64,000 nt of DNA. Origin: Methylorubrum salsuginis (GTDB lineage Bacteria > Pseudomonadota > Alphaproteobacteria > Rhizobiales > Beijerinckiaceae). Positions 1-7,599 of the stretch are shown one piece after another (the stretch's first letter is position 1; each line of letters opens with the position of its first letter). The position numbers and the translations under genes are program-made. The stretch covers positions 1-64,000 of the forward strand of contig NZ_FOSV01000022.1 in NCBI RefSeq assembly GCF_900114375.1, written 5' to 3'. Below the pieces are notes generated by a model, which was given only the letters and a program-made list of their open reading frames with translations, was not told the origin of the DNA and did not search any database.

Positions 1-485
1 CCCTGACCTCGGGCCACGCCAAGCGTGGCCTCTTCACGGGACAGGACTTCGTCTACGACGCCGAACGGGACCACTACACCTGTCCCGCCGGCCAGCACCT
101 GACCAAGGGGGCCGCCCGATCCGATCGCCGGGCCGAGGGCGACGCGATGGACCACTACCGCAACCTGACGGCTTGCCTCGATTGTGCGCTCAAGCCCCGC
201 TGCACGCCGACGGAGACGCGCCGGGTCAAGCGCTGGGTGCACGAGGGCGTGCTCGATGCGATGCAGGCGCGGCTCGACCGGATGCCGGATGCGATGAAGA
301 TCCGTCGCCAGACCGTGGAGCACCCATTCGGCACGCTGAAGGCCTGGATGGGTGCAACCCACTTCCTGACCCGGACGCTGGCGAAGGTCAGGACCGAGAT
401 GAGCTTGCAGGTTCTGGCCTACAACATGAAGCGGATGATCCAGATCTTCGGGGTCGGTCCGCTGCTGGCGGCCATCCGGGCCTGA
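1..485 (+). CDS. IS1182-family transposase, 3' part only
   Basis: The frame is open from the left edge of the window (first full codon at position 3) and ends at 485, about 160 codons. It contains the zinc-ribbon-like segment of IS1182 transposases (YTCPAGQHL, then CLDCALKPRC) followed by the C-terminal catalytic-core region with RQTVEHPFGTLKAWMG and the final VLAYNMKRMI. The conserved E of RQTVEHPFG is the last acidic residue of the DDE triad. The 5' part lies outside the window, so it cannot be said whether the copy is intact. The enzyme would catalyse cut-and-paste transposition. Family assignment is firm; functionality is unknown. Confidence 0.85.
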   Translation, partial: LTSGHAKRGLFTGQDFVYDAERDHYTCPAGQHLTKGAARSDRRAEGDAMDHYRNLTACLDCALKPRCTPTETRRVKRWVHEGVLDAMQARLDRMPDAMKIRRQTVEHPFGTLKAWMGATHFLTRTLAKVRTEMSLQVLAYNMKRMIQIFGVGPLLAAIRA

Positions 486-595
486 GGCTCGCCAGTTCGA
501 TCTGCCACGCTGCTCCACGCAAAAGACCCAAGCCTGACGAATCGGCGTTCTCACACGGCCTCTAACCAATCCGGACCTTCGGCAGGCACATGTCT

Positions 596-613
596 AGTGT
601 CCGCTTGGGGTCA
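596..613. repeat. Intergenic repeat motif, copy 1
   Basis: AGTGTCCGCTTGGGGTCA lies between the transposase and the integrase. Its core GTCCGCTTGGGGTCA recurs at 4833-4847, and variants occur at 4704-4717, 4913-4925 and 29992-30016. All copies are intergenic. Confidence 0.5.
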
Positions 614-677
614 TTCGGCACCCTGAGGGCGACCATCCTGCTGGCACGCCGCGGCCATTTCGACCGCGGCGACCGGT

Positions 678-1307
678 TCAGATTTCGGTCTGCTCTGAGA
701 GGATAAGCGCGTCGTCAACCTCAATGCCGAGGTAGCGAACCGTGCTCTCCAGCTTGGTATGGCCAAGGAGCAGCTGGCAAGCTCGGATATTGCCGGTTCG
801 CTTGTAAACCAGCGCGACCTTCGTACGGCGCAGGCTGTGCGTGCCGAACGCCGAGGGGTCCAGGCCGATCAGGGCAACCCAGCGGTCGACCAGGCGACTG
901 TAATGCCGCGTCGTGAGATGCTCTCCGAGTCGGCTGCGGCTCGGGAACAGCCAGTCGCCGGCTTTCAACCTGCGCGCAGTCAGCCAAGCCGCGAGAGCCT
1001 CGCGCGTCGGTTCGGTGATCTCGAACGGGACCGGCCTGCCGGTCTTGCGCTGGCAGACGGTCGCTCGGAGACGCACGGCGTCGCCCAGGTAGATGTCGCT
1101 CACGCGCAGGCCGACGAGATCACACCCGCGCAGCTTGCTGTCGACGGCGAGGTTGAACAGGGCGAGGTCTCGCGCGCGGTTGGCGAGCTGTAGGCGCGTG
1201 CGTAGGGCCCAGATGTGCTTCGGTTTCAGCGGCGGTTTGGGTCCGACTATACGCCCGCGGTTCCAGGGAACACGCGGTTTTGTGGAAACGGTAACGACTT
1301 CGGGCAT
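678..1307 (-). CDS. Tyrosine recombinase/integrase (short form)
   Basis: 209 residues from an ATG preceded by CCAGGAG seven bases upstream; the longer frame to 1541 lacks such a site and its extra residues look non-coding. The protein is the catalytic domain of a phage-type tyrosine recombinase: the first Arg lies in SKLRGCDLVGLR, the His-x-x-Arg box in THSLRRTK, a further His in LLGHTKLEST and the nucleophile Tyr in VRYLGIEV. It has no obvious N-terminal SAM-like arm-binding domain, so it belongs to the small stand-alone integrase-like proteins frequent in Methylobacterium. It sits next to an IS remnant, consistent with a mobile-element border, but no attachment site could be identified. Confidence 0.85.
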   Translation of the reverse strand: MPEVVTVSTKPRVPWNRGRIVGPKPPLKPKHIWALRTRLQLANRARDLALFNLAVDSKLRGCDLVGLRVSDIYLGDAVRLRATVCQRKTGRPVPFEITEPTREALAAWLTARRLKAGDWLFPSRSRLGEHLTTRHYSRLVDRWVALIGLDPSAFGTHSLRRTKVALVYKRTGNIRACQLLLGHTKLESTVRYLGIEVDDALILSEQTEI

Positions 1308-1700
1308 GACAGGCTCCTGGGTTGAGGAGCTCGTCATGAAGAACCCGATGCTGCCGCTGAGCCCAATGTCGAATGACGGCTCTCTGCAGCGAAAGCCGAC
1401 ATTGGCGCCGGCGGGCCTGGATCCCCGCTCCCGACCCGTTGCGGTCCCCGGGAAGGTCCGCTTCCCGGTTGTTAACGCGGCAGAGGTCGACGACTGCGTT
1501 GGGTGGATTTCCGCCGATCCGCCTTCGGCGGCAGCACGCAAGAGCGGACATCGCCCCGCGCCTGCTTCCTACTGTTGACCGAAGACCAAGGGGCGGTTGG
1601 CCGCGACCTTGGCGGTTATTCTTCAGCTTCCAGCAGCCGGGGTACACCTTGAGGGGCTGAATGTGGGGTTAGGGCGACTTCGGGGGCGCCTGCTGTCTGA
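1308..1700. other. Intergenic, no gene recognised
   Basis: 393 bases between the integrase start and the sigma-factor stop. Open frames here are GC-rich shadow frames without recognisable domains. No promoter, RNA gene or repeat is evident. Confidence 0.5.
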
Positions 1701-2606
1701 TTACTGTGTCCGCGCGGTGGGGTCCGGTGCCACCGCGAGCGCCTGTGCGACGTGGCGCAGCTTGTCGGGATTGCGGGTGATGTAGATCGCGGTGATCCGG
1801 CCGTTCTCGATGGCGAGCGCAGTGGTTTGGAGAACGTCGCCGCGTTCGCGGCTGACGTAGCCGGGCAAGCCGTCGATCCAGACGGGTTCGAGCATCTGCG
1901 CCCAGCCTTGACCCCATTTGCGCCGCACACCCTCGAACATGCGCAGGAGGCGATCCAATCCGGTGATGGGGTTGATGAAGGCCAAAACCTTGCCGCCGCC
2001 ATCGGAGCGCAGCACCGCGTTCTCGGCGAGAAGGGTACGCAGCGCTGCGGTGTCGCCGCTGGTGGATGCCGCGAAGAAGGCCCGTGCGATCCGCTCGCCC
2101 TCTTCGCGCTCCACGGGGAAGCGCGGACGCGCAGCCTCCACGTTCCGCCGTGCCCGGACGGCGAGTTGGCGCACAGCCGCCGCCTCCCGGTCGAGCGCAT
2201 CCGCCACCTCGCCGAGCGGCACGCCGAAGACGTCGTGGAGGAGAAATGCCGCCCTCTCGAGCGGAGACAGACGCTCCAGCGCCATCATCAGCGTCAGCGT
2301 CAGGTCATCTTTGTCCAGCCCATCTTCCTCGCTCTCGACGAGTGGATCGGGCAGCCAAGCGCCGACATAGGTCTCCCGGCGGGCGCGGGCCGACTTCATC
2401 TCGTCGAGGCAGAGGCGCGTCACGATGCGCGCGAGGAACGGATAGGGAGCAGAGACCATCGTCTGGTCCACCGCCACCCAGCGCAGCCAGGCATTCTGCA
2501 CGACATCCTCCGCGTCGCTGCGCGAGCCAAGCATGCGGTAGGCGATGCGCAACAGCCGCGCGCGATGGGACTCGAAGGTCGCCGTGGCGATTTCGGCCTG
2601 CGACAT
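1701..2606 (-). CDS. sigJ: ECF41 (SigJ-type) RNA polymerase sigma factor
   Basis: 301 residues from the ATG at 2606, chosen because GAGGAA lies six bases upstream; an in-frame start 16 codons earlier lacks this. Sigma region 2 occupies about residues 10-80 (HRARLLRIAYRMLGSRSDAEDVVQ), region 4 about residues 110-165 (LSPLERAAFLLHDVFGVPLGEVA). Residues 175-290 form a SnoaL/NTF2-like domain, including the family signature around NPITGLDRLLR. Sigma plus fused SnoaL-like tail defines ECF41, where the tail replaces a separate anti-sigma factor and tunes activity. It is the last gene of a minus-strand row with a cupin, a NAD(P)-binding protein and an AhpD-like protein; such partners are typical of ECF41 loci. 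Two matching promoters lie upstream in the row. Confidence 0.93.
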   Translation of the reverse strand: MSQAEIATATFESHRARLLRIAYRMLGSRSDAEDVVQNAWLRWVAVDQTMVSAPYPFLARIVTRLCLDEMKSARARRETYVGAWLPDPLVESEEDGLDKDDLTLTLMMALERLSPLERAAFLLHDVFGVPLGEVADALDREAAAVRQLAVRARRNVEAARPRFPVEREEGERIARAFFAASTSGDTAALRTLLAENAVLRSDGGGKVLAFINPITGLDRLLRMFEGVRRKWGQGWAQMLEPVWIDGLPGYVSRERGDVLQTTALAIENGRITAIYITRNPDKLRHVAQALAVAPDPTARTQ

Positions 2607-2701
2607 GGGCCGTTCCTCGTACACGAAGCCGGTTGAGCGGATGTGGATGACCATCGGCTATCCTTGCCGCCTTGAACAGCCGAGTTCCCGCGCCGCCGCT
2701 G

Positions 2702-3118
2702 TCAGGGCCGGTCCGGCGTCGTCAACACCCGGTCAGCCGTGTCCACGACGAAGACGGCGAGGAGCTTGGAGGGCTCGACGTCGCTGGCATTGGCGCTGAC
2801 ACCGTGGTGATCACCCGGCATTTCGACAAAGCTCTCGCCGACGCGGAAGACTTTCTCCGGGCCGTCGTTGATCCGGCTGCGCACCGCGCCCTCGATCACA
2901 GTTGCCGTGATGAAGGCCGATGCGGCGTGGGTGTGGGACGGTGAGGACCCGCCCGGACCGTACTCGACGAGGACGCCGCGCAGGCTCTTGCCGGGAACCG
3001 AAGGTAGAGGATGGTCGAAGATCGTCGTGACCCGGGCCTCGCCCCTCGCAACATCGGCCGCCATCGCAGGAACGACGGAGACGGCAACGAGGGCGCCCAG
3101 CAGAATTGCTCTGAACAT
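2702..3118 (-). CDS. Secreted cupin-domain protein
   Basis: 138 residues. Residues 1-20 form a signal peptide (MFRAILLGALVAVSVVPAMA followed by AD). The remainder is a single cupin barrel: GGSSPSHTHAASAF gives the first metal-binding His pair and EMPGDHHGVSAN the second motif. It probably acts in the periplasm; substrate unknown. It lies about 95 bases upstream of the sigma gene and 40 bases downstream of the NAD(P)-binding gene on the same strand, so co-transcription is likely. Small cupins are common partners of ECF41 sigma factors, but the chemistry cannot be deduced from sequence. Confidence 0.85.
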   Translation of the reverse strand: MFRAILLGALVAVSVVPAMAADVARGEARVTTIFDHPLPSVPGKSLRGVLVEYGPGGSSPSHTHAASAFITATVIEGAVRSRINDGPEKVFRVGESFVEMPGDHHGVSANASDVEPSKLLAVFVVDTADRVLTTPDRP

Positions 3119-3159
3119 GGAAGGTGTCTTTCTTCGTGGATGGGGAGAAGCGCGGCGGT

Positions 3160-3909
3160 TCAGGCAGCAGCGAGCCAGCTCTCGAACCGCGTCGGCCCGA
3201 GCCGTGCCGCTTCCGCATGCTCGGGAACGAGCGAACCCTTATCGAGCGCAGCGCCGAAGTAGCGCGCCGTCCGGTCGGCCAGCACCTCCCGACGGTCGCC
3301 GGTGGATGCGATCGAGTGGGCGACGAAGTCGCGGAACGGCAGGCGGTCCGGCCCGGCGATCTCGATCGTCGCGTTGCGCGGAGGAGCAGGCGCGACGTCG
3401 GCGAGCGCTGCGGCGACATCGGCGGCGGCGATCGGCTGGAAGTCGGCATCGGGAACAACGATGCGGTCGCCTGCGACGGAAGCCTGGGCAATCGTCGCGA
3501 CGAACTCGAAGAATTGCGTCGCCCGGACGATGGTGTAGGGAAGGCCAGAAGCCACGATCAACCGCTCCTGCGCGACCTTCGCGAGGAAGTATCCGTTCCC
3601 CTCCAGGCGGTCCGTGCCGACGATGGATAGGGCGACGTGATGTTTCACACCTGCATCGCGCTCCGCGGCGAGGAGGTTGCGGCCAGAGCGCTCGAAGAAG
3701 TCGAGCACCGCCGCGTCCTCGAAGGACGGAGAGTTCGACACGTCAACGACGACGTCGGCTCCGGCAAGAACCCTGGCCAAACCTTCGCCCGTCAGAGCAT
3801 TCACCCCGCTGCTCGGCGAAGCCGCAACAGCCTCATGTCCTTGTCGCGACAGTTCGGCCGTCAGATGCCTGCCGATGAGGCCGTTTCCGCCAATCACCAC
3901 GATCTTCAT
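3160..3909 (-). CDS. NAD(P)-binding NmrA-like oxidoreductase
   Basis: 249 residues, starting at the ATG at 3909 with GGAG just upstream. The N-terminus MKIVVIGGNGLIGRHL is a Rossmann dinucleotide-binding motif of the atypical SDR/NmrA type (GGNGLIG). Residues about 105-125 (VGTDRLEGNGYFLAKVAQE) hold the YxxxK-like region. The C-terminal half resembles uncharacterised SDR family proteins often annotated as LysR-partner or epimerase-like. An ECF41-type promoter sits 71 bases upstream of the start. Together with the AhpD-like and cupin genes it is a probable member of the sigma factor's own regulon. Substrate unknown. Confidence 0.87.
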   Translation of the reverse strand: MKIVVIGGNGLIGRHLTAELSRQGHEAVAASPSSGVNALTGEGLARVLAGADVVVDVSNSPSFEDAAVLDFFERSGRNLLAAERDAGVKHHVALSIVGTDRLEGNGYFLAKVAQERLIVASGLPYTIVRATQFFEFVATIAQASVAGDRIVVPDADFQPIAAADVAAALADVAPAPPRNATIEIAGPDRLPFRDFVAHSIASTGDRREVLADRTARYFGAALDKGSLVPEHAEAARLGPTRFESWLAAA

Positions 3910-3979
3910 GATACCCGTCTCCTCGTTCGAGAACGGACGGGGCGGCTCCTTGCCGCTTTCGGGCGCCCGTCGAACAAAT

Positions 3980-4007
3980 GACGAGGCGGGTCGGTCCCAA
4001 TGTGACA
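3980..4007 (-). promoter_or_regulatory. ECF41-type promoter upstream of the NmrA-like gene
   Basis: On the minus strand TGTCACA (4007-4001) and CGTC (3983-3980) are separated by 17 bases. TGTCACA and CGTC are the -35 and -10 elements reported for ECF41 promoters. The CGTC box lies 71 bases before the ATG at 3909. Confidence 0.75.
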
Positions 4008-4117
4008 TGCCCCGGAAAAAATCAGCGACGTGAGACGTGGAAATGCCGCCGGAGATCGATCGACATCCGCGGGAATGGGACGGCGCTGGCGCCGCCCCTG
4101 ACAGAGCGCAGAACCGA

Positions 4118-4573
4118 CTAAATTTTTGCCTGGACCGGGAGGCGGAAGGGTGCACCGAGGCGGTTGAACGCGTTCATCGCCGCGATGGTGATCGTGAGGT
4201 CCACCAGATCCTTGGGCGCGAAGGCCGTGCTTGCGGCCGCATAGGCCTCATCGGAAGCGTGCGTATCGCTGACCAGCGTGACTTCCTCCGCCCAAGCGAG
4301 CGCGGCGCGGTATTGGTCAGGAAACAGGTGGGGTACCTCGGCCCAGACCGGAACCAGGGCGACCTTCTCGAACGGCATCGTCTTAAGGAGATCCCGGGTG
4401 TGCAAGTCGATGCAGTGCGCGCAGCCATTAATCTGCGACACTCGCAGAAAGACGAGATGGATCAGCTCGTTGGGCAGATCGGTGCCAGTGGTGATGTAGT
4501 GATGAATGCCATAGAACGCTTTGGCCCCCTGCGGGGCCACCTCGTTCCAGATCAGTCGCTTGATCTCGCTCAT
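4118..4573 (-). CDS. AhpD-like carboxymuconolactone decarboxylase family protein
   Basis: 151 residues. The protein has the AhpD/CMD redox core with Cys51 and Cys54 in INGCAHCIDLH and His58 downstream, the CxxCxxxH signature of alkylhydroperoxidase-like enzymes. The length matches the single-domain family. A likely role is peroxide or reactive-compound detoxification using an external reductant; substrate not inferable. It is the first gene of the minus-strand ECF41 row and is preceded by the better placed of the two ECF41-type promoters. CMD proteins are the most common partners of ECF41 sigma factors. Confidence 0.92.
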   Translation of the reverse strand: MSEIKRLIWNEVAPQGAKAFYGIHHYITTGTDLPNELIHLVFLRVSQINGCAHCIDLHTRDLLKTMPFEKVALVPVWAEVPHLFPDQYRAALAWAEEVTLVSDTHASDEAYAAASTAFAPKDLVDLTITIAAMNAFNRLGAPFRLPVQAKI

Positions 4574-4620
4574 GTCTCATCCTTGTGCTCGGAGCGCCGG
4601 AGATCGACGTTCGGAGCCAT

Positions 4621-4647
4621 GACGAACCGATCTGCACGGTTGTGACA
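4621..4647 (-). promoter_or_regulatory. ECF41-type promoter upstream of the AhpD-like gene
   Basis: On the minus strand TGTCACA (4647-4641) is followed after 16 bases by CGTC (4624-4621), 48 bases before the ATG at 4573. The -35 and -10 elements are identical to those at 3980-4007, and both agree with the known ECF41 consensus. Confidence 0.8.
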
Positions 4648-4703
4648 TGCGATGCCGCATTCTTTCACAAAGCGGATCATCTTCCAGCTGAGAGTATCTA
4701 CAT

Positions 4704-4717
4704 CCGCTTCCAAGCGG
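4704..4717. repeat. Palindromic variant of the CCGCTT repeat
   Basis: CCGCTTCCAAGCGG is a perfect inverted repeat with a two-base centre. It lies in the gene-free stretch 4648-4937 between the ECF41 row and arsH, which also holds the two copies at 4832-4847 and 4913-4925. I see no gene in that stretch. Confidence 0.45.
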
Positions 4718-4831
4718 GCCGAGCAGATTGATTGACGACCGACATGGGTCGGAAGCGAAACGTTCGCTCTCGGGCGGAGGGATAGGGTCCGCTCCCCACC
4801 CCATCCGGTCCTTCAGCGGCCGTCACCCCAG

Positions 4832-4847
4832 AGTCCGCTTGGGGTCA
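4832..4847. repeat. Intergenic repeat motif, copy 2
   Basis: AGTCCGCTTGGGGTCA shares the core GTCCGCTTGGGGTCA exactly with 599-613. A degenerate third copy, GTCCGCTTACGGT, follows at 4913-4925 just before the end of arsH. Confidence 0.5.
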
Positions 4848-4937
4848 GGAGTTCGCCCCCGCCTTGTTCAGTTCCGCGCCACAAGCAGGCATTCATCTTC
4901 AATCAATCAAGCGTCCGCTTACGGTGCAAGAGCAGAC

Positions 4938-5684
4938 CTACCGCTTCACGAACCCGATGTCGGCGGCGACGCCATTGAGTTGCTCGGGCTCGCGCTCCTT
5001 CCGCTCGGAGTAGCGGTCGACGAGGTAATCGGCACGCCCGCGGGTCAGCAGCGTGAACTTCATCAGTTCCTCGCAGACGTCCACGACACGGTCGTAGAGC
5101 GGCCCGGGCTTCATGCGGCCGGCATCGTCGAACTCCTTGTAGGCCATCGGCACCGACGACTGGTTCGGGATGGTGATCATCCGCATCCAGCGCCCCAGCA
5201 CCCGCAGGCTGTTCACGGCGTTGAAGCTCTGCGAACCGCCCGAGACCTGCATGACGGCCAGGGTGCGGCCCTGCGTCGGGCGGACCGAGCCCTCACTCAG
5301 CGGCAGCCAGTCGATCTGGCTCTTCATCACCCCGGTCATGTTGCCGTGCCGCTCGGGGCTGATCCAGACCTGTCCGTCCGACCAGATCGAGAGCTGTCGT
5401 AGGTCCCGCACCTTCGGGTGGTCGGCAGTGCCGTCGTCCGGCAGCGGCAGCCCGTCCGCGTGGAAGATGCGGACCTCGCCACCCATCGCCTCCAGCAATC
5501 GCGCGGTCTCGTAGGCAAGGAACCGGCTGAACGACCGCTCCCGGAGCGACCCGTAGAGGACGAGGAACCGAGGCGCATGGTCGAGCGGTGTCGGCGTCGC
5601 CATCTGCTCCTCGGTCGGCACCTCGAAATGCGCCTCGGAGAGGTTCGGCATCCCGTCGGCGAACGACTGCTGAGGCTTGTCCAA
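4938..5684 (-). CDS. arsH: ArsH, NADPH-dependent FMN oxidoreductase (organoarsenical resistance)
   Basis: 248 residues. The start is a TTG codon (5684-5682) with GAGGAAAG about seven bases upstream; no ATG has comparable spacing. The flavodoxin-like core shows the ArsH signature [16 protein letters not shown] (phosphate-binding loop) and further conserved segments [21 protein letters not shown] and [17 protein letters not shown]. ArsH enzymes oxidise trivalent organoarsenicals and reduce flavin or metals. The gene is divergent from arsR and shares with it a 50-base intergenic region holding a dyad. Length and motifs are normal; it looks functional. Confidence 0.95.
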   Translation of the reverse strand: MDKPQQSFADGMPNLSEAHFEVPTEEQMATPTPLDHAPRFLVLYGSLRERSFSRFLAYETARLLEAMGGEVRIFHADGLPLPDDGTADHPKVRDLRQLSIWSDGQVWISPERHGNMTGVMKSQIDWLPLSEGSVRPTQGRTLAVMQVSGGSQSFNAVNSLRVLGRWMRMITIPNQSSVPMAYKEFDDAGRMKPGPLYDRVVDVCEELMKFTLLTRGRADYLVDRYSERKEREPEQLNGVAADIGFVKR

Positions 5685-5705
5685 TGCGCTTCTTTCCTCT
5701 ATGCT

Positions 5706-5719
5706 TCAACGATAGTTGA
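5706..5719. promoter_or_regulatory. Probable ArsR operator between arsH and arsR
   Basis: TCAAC-GATA-GTTGA is a perfect inverted repeat with a four-base centre. It lies 15 bases before the arsR ATG and 21 bases before the arsH TTG, the expected place for an autoregulatory ArsR/SmtB-type operator controlling both divergent units. Confidence 0.6.
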
Positions 5720-5734
5720 TATGTAGGTCATACG

Positions 5735-6094
5735 ATGGACGAACGGCAAGCCCTCGCCGCCTTCGCCGCCCTCGGCCAGGAGCATCGGCTCCGGGTCGTG
5801 CGCGCCCTGGTCACCGCCGGCCCGGACGGGCTCGCCGCCGGCGTCCTCGCCGAGACGGTGAACGTCGCCGGCAACAACCTGTCCTTCCACCTGAAGGAGC
5901 TCTCCCACGCCGGGCTGATCACATCCCGGCGCGAGGGCAAGTCAGTCATCTACAGCGCCGCCTACGCCGGCCTGTCCGACCTCGTCCAGTTCCTCATGCG
6001 CGACTGCTGCCAGGGCCACCCGGAGGTCTGCGCCCCAGCGGTCGCCGCACTCGCCGCCTGCGATTGCACCACCGGAGAAACCGCCCATGCCTGA
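5735..6094 (+). CDS. arsR: ArsR-family arsenic-responsive repressor
   Basis: 119 residues with the winged helix-turn-helix of the ArsR/SmtB family (LAAFAALGQEHRLRVVRAL at residues 4-22; NNLSFHLKELSHAGLI as recognition helix region). Inducer-binding cysteines appear to be C-terminal: DCCQGHPEVC, a Cys-Cys-x5-Cys arrangement like that shown for the Acidithiobacillus ferrooxidans ArsR rather than the CVC motif of the E. coli type. Two more Cys close the protein (ACDC). It overlaps arsC by eight bases, so arsR-arsC-acr3 is a tight operon. It would repress its own operon and arsH until arsenite binds. Confidence 0.95.
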   Translation: MDERQALAAFAALGQEHRLRVVRALVTAGPDGLAAGVLAETVNVAGNNLSFHLKELSHAGLITSRREGKSVIYSAAYAGLSDLVQFLMRDCCQGHPEVCAPAVAALAACDCTTGETAHA

Positions 6095-6524
6095 GCCGTT
6101 CGATGTCGTGATCTACCACAACCCGGAGTGCGGCACGTCCCGCAACACGCTCGCGATGATCCGCAACGCCGGGGTCGAGCCGCACGTGGTTGAGTACCTC
6201 AAGACCCCGCCGAGCTGGGCGCTCCTCAAGCAACTGCTCGCCCGCGCTGGGCTCTCGGTCCGGGACGCGCTGCGCGAGAAGGGCACGCCCTATGGCGAGC
6301 TCGGGCTCGGCGACCCGGCGGTCACCGACGAGCAGTTGCTCGACGCCATCGAGGCCCATCCGATCCTGCTGAACCGCCCGCTCGTGGTCAGCCCAAAGGG
6401 CGTGCGCCTCTGCCGGCCCTCCGAGGCGGTGCTCGACCTCCTGCCGGACCAGCAGGGGGAGTTCGTGAAGGAGGACGGCGAGCGTGTCGTCGACGAGCGC
6501 GGCCGCCGCGTCGCCACCGCCTGA
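6087..6524 (+). CDS. arsC: ArsC arsenate reductase, glutaredoxin-coupled type
   Basis: 145 residues with the thioredoxin-like ArsC fold. The catalytic Cys15 lies in YHNPECGTSRNTL, the hallmark of the glutaredoxin-dependent ArsC class. NRPLVVSPKGVRLCRPSE carries the Arg and Pro residues conserved in the family. It reduces arsenate to arsenite, which the adjacent Acr3 exports. The ATG lies inside the end of arsR (eight-base overlap), implying translational coupling. Length is typical (about 140 residues). Confidence 0.95.
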   Translation: MPEPFDVVIYHNPECGTSRNTLAMIRNAGVEPHVVEYLKTPPSWALLKQLLARAGLSVRDALREKGTPYGELGLGDPAVTDEQLLDAIEAHPILLNRPLVVSPKGVRLCRPSEAVLDLLPDQQGEFVKEDGERVVDERGRRVATA

Positions 6525-6531
6525 GAACACC

Positions 6532-7599
6532 ATGAGCACCTTCGAACGCTACCTGACCCTCTGGGTCGCCCTCTGCATCCTGGCCGGCATCGCGCTCGGC
6601 CACGTCATGCCGGGCTTCTTCCACGCCGTCGGCGACGCCGAGGTCGCCAAGGTGAACCTGCCGGTGGCCGCCCTGATCTGGCTCATGGTCATCCCCATGC
6701 TGCTCAAGATCGACTTCGCCTCGCTGCGCCACGTCGGGCGGCACTGGCGCGGCATCGGCGTGACGCTATTCATCAACTGGGCGGTGAAGCCATTCTCGAT
6801 GGCCGCGCTCGGCTGGCTGTTCATCGGGTACCTGTTCCGGCCCTACCTGCCCGCCGACCAAGTCGACAGCTACATCGCCGGGCTCATCATCCTGGCGGCA
6901 GCGCCCTGCACCGCGATGGTGTTCGTCTGGTCGAACCTGACGAAGGGCGAGCCGCACTTCACCCTGAGCCAGGTGGCGCTCAACGACACCATCATGGTGG
7001 TGGCCTTCGCCCCAATTGTCGGCCTGCTGCTCGGGCTCTCGGCGATCACGGTGCCCTGGGGCACGCTGGTGCTGTCGGTGATCCTCTACATCGTAATCCC
7101 GGTTGTGATCGCGCAGGTGGTTCGCCGAAGCGTGCTGGCCACCGGCGGCCAAGCCTCCCTCGACCGGCTGCTCGGCAAGCTTGGGCCGGTGTCGCTCGTC
7201 GCCCTCCTGGCCACCCTGGTGTTGCTGTTCGGCTTCCAGGGTGAGCAGATCCTTGCGCAGCCGGCGGTCATCGGCATGCTCGCGGTGCCCATCCTCATCC
7301 AGGTCTACCTGAACTCGGGATTGGCCTACCTCCTGAACCGCGCCGCGGGCGAGCAGCACTGCGTAGCCGGCCCCTCGGCGCTGATCGGCGCTTCCAACTT
7401 CTTCGAGCTCGCGGTGGCCGCCGCCATCAGCCTGTTCGGCTTCAACTCGGGCGCGGCGCTCGCCACCGTGGTCGGCGTGCTCATCGAGGTGCCAGTTATG
7501 TTGTCGGTGGTGTGGATCGTGAACCGCTCGCAGGGTTGGTACGAGCGTGGGGCGGCAGGCAAGGGAGCGGCGCTCAAGCCCGCCTCCCGTGAGGTCTGA
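6532..7599 (+). CDS. acr3: Acr3-type arsenite efflux permease
   Basis: 355 residues from the ATG at 6532, seven bases after the arsC stop; the frame also opens inside arsC at 6484 but that would prefix disordered residues to the first helix. Ten hydrophobic segments of the ACR3/BASS superfamily are visible, and the conserved Cys of the arsenite-translocation helix appears in IILAAAPCTAMVFVWSNLTKG, the strongest family signature. It is an inner-membrane carrier exporting arsenite using the proton-motive force. The gene follows arsR-arsC and overlaps the next MFS gene. Confidence 0.95.
   Translation: MSTFERYLTLWVALCILAGIALGHVMPGFFHAVGDAEVAKVNLPVAALIWLMVIPMLLKIDFASLRHVGRHWRGIGVTLFINWAVKPFSMAALGWLFIGYLFRPYLPADQVDSYIAGLIILAAAPCTAMVFVWSNLTKGEPHFTLSQVALNDTIMVVAFAPIVGLLLGLSAITVPWGTLVLSVILYIVIPVVIAQVVRRSVLATGGQASLDRLLGKLGPVSLVALLATLVLLFGFQGEQILAQPAVIGMLAVPILIQVYLNSGLAYLLNRAAGEQHCVAGPSALIGASNFFELAVAAAISLFGFNSGAALATVVGVLIEVPVMLSVVWIVNRSQGWYERGAAGKGAALKPASREV

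Noticed and set aside
678-1541. Longer integrase starting at 1541
   Set aside because: The extra 78 residues look like translated intergenic DNA; the ATG at 1307 has a good ribosome site and matches the short integrase family.
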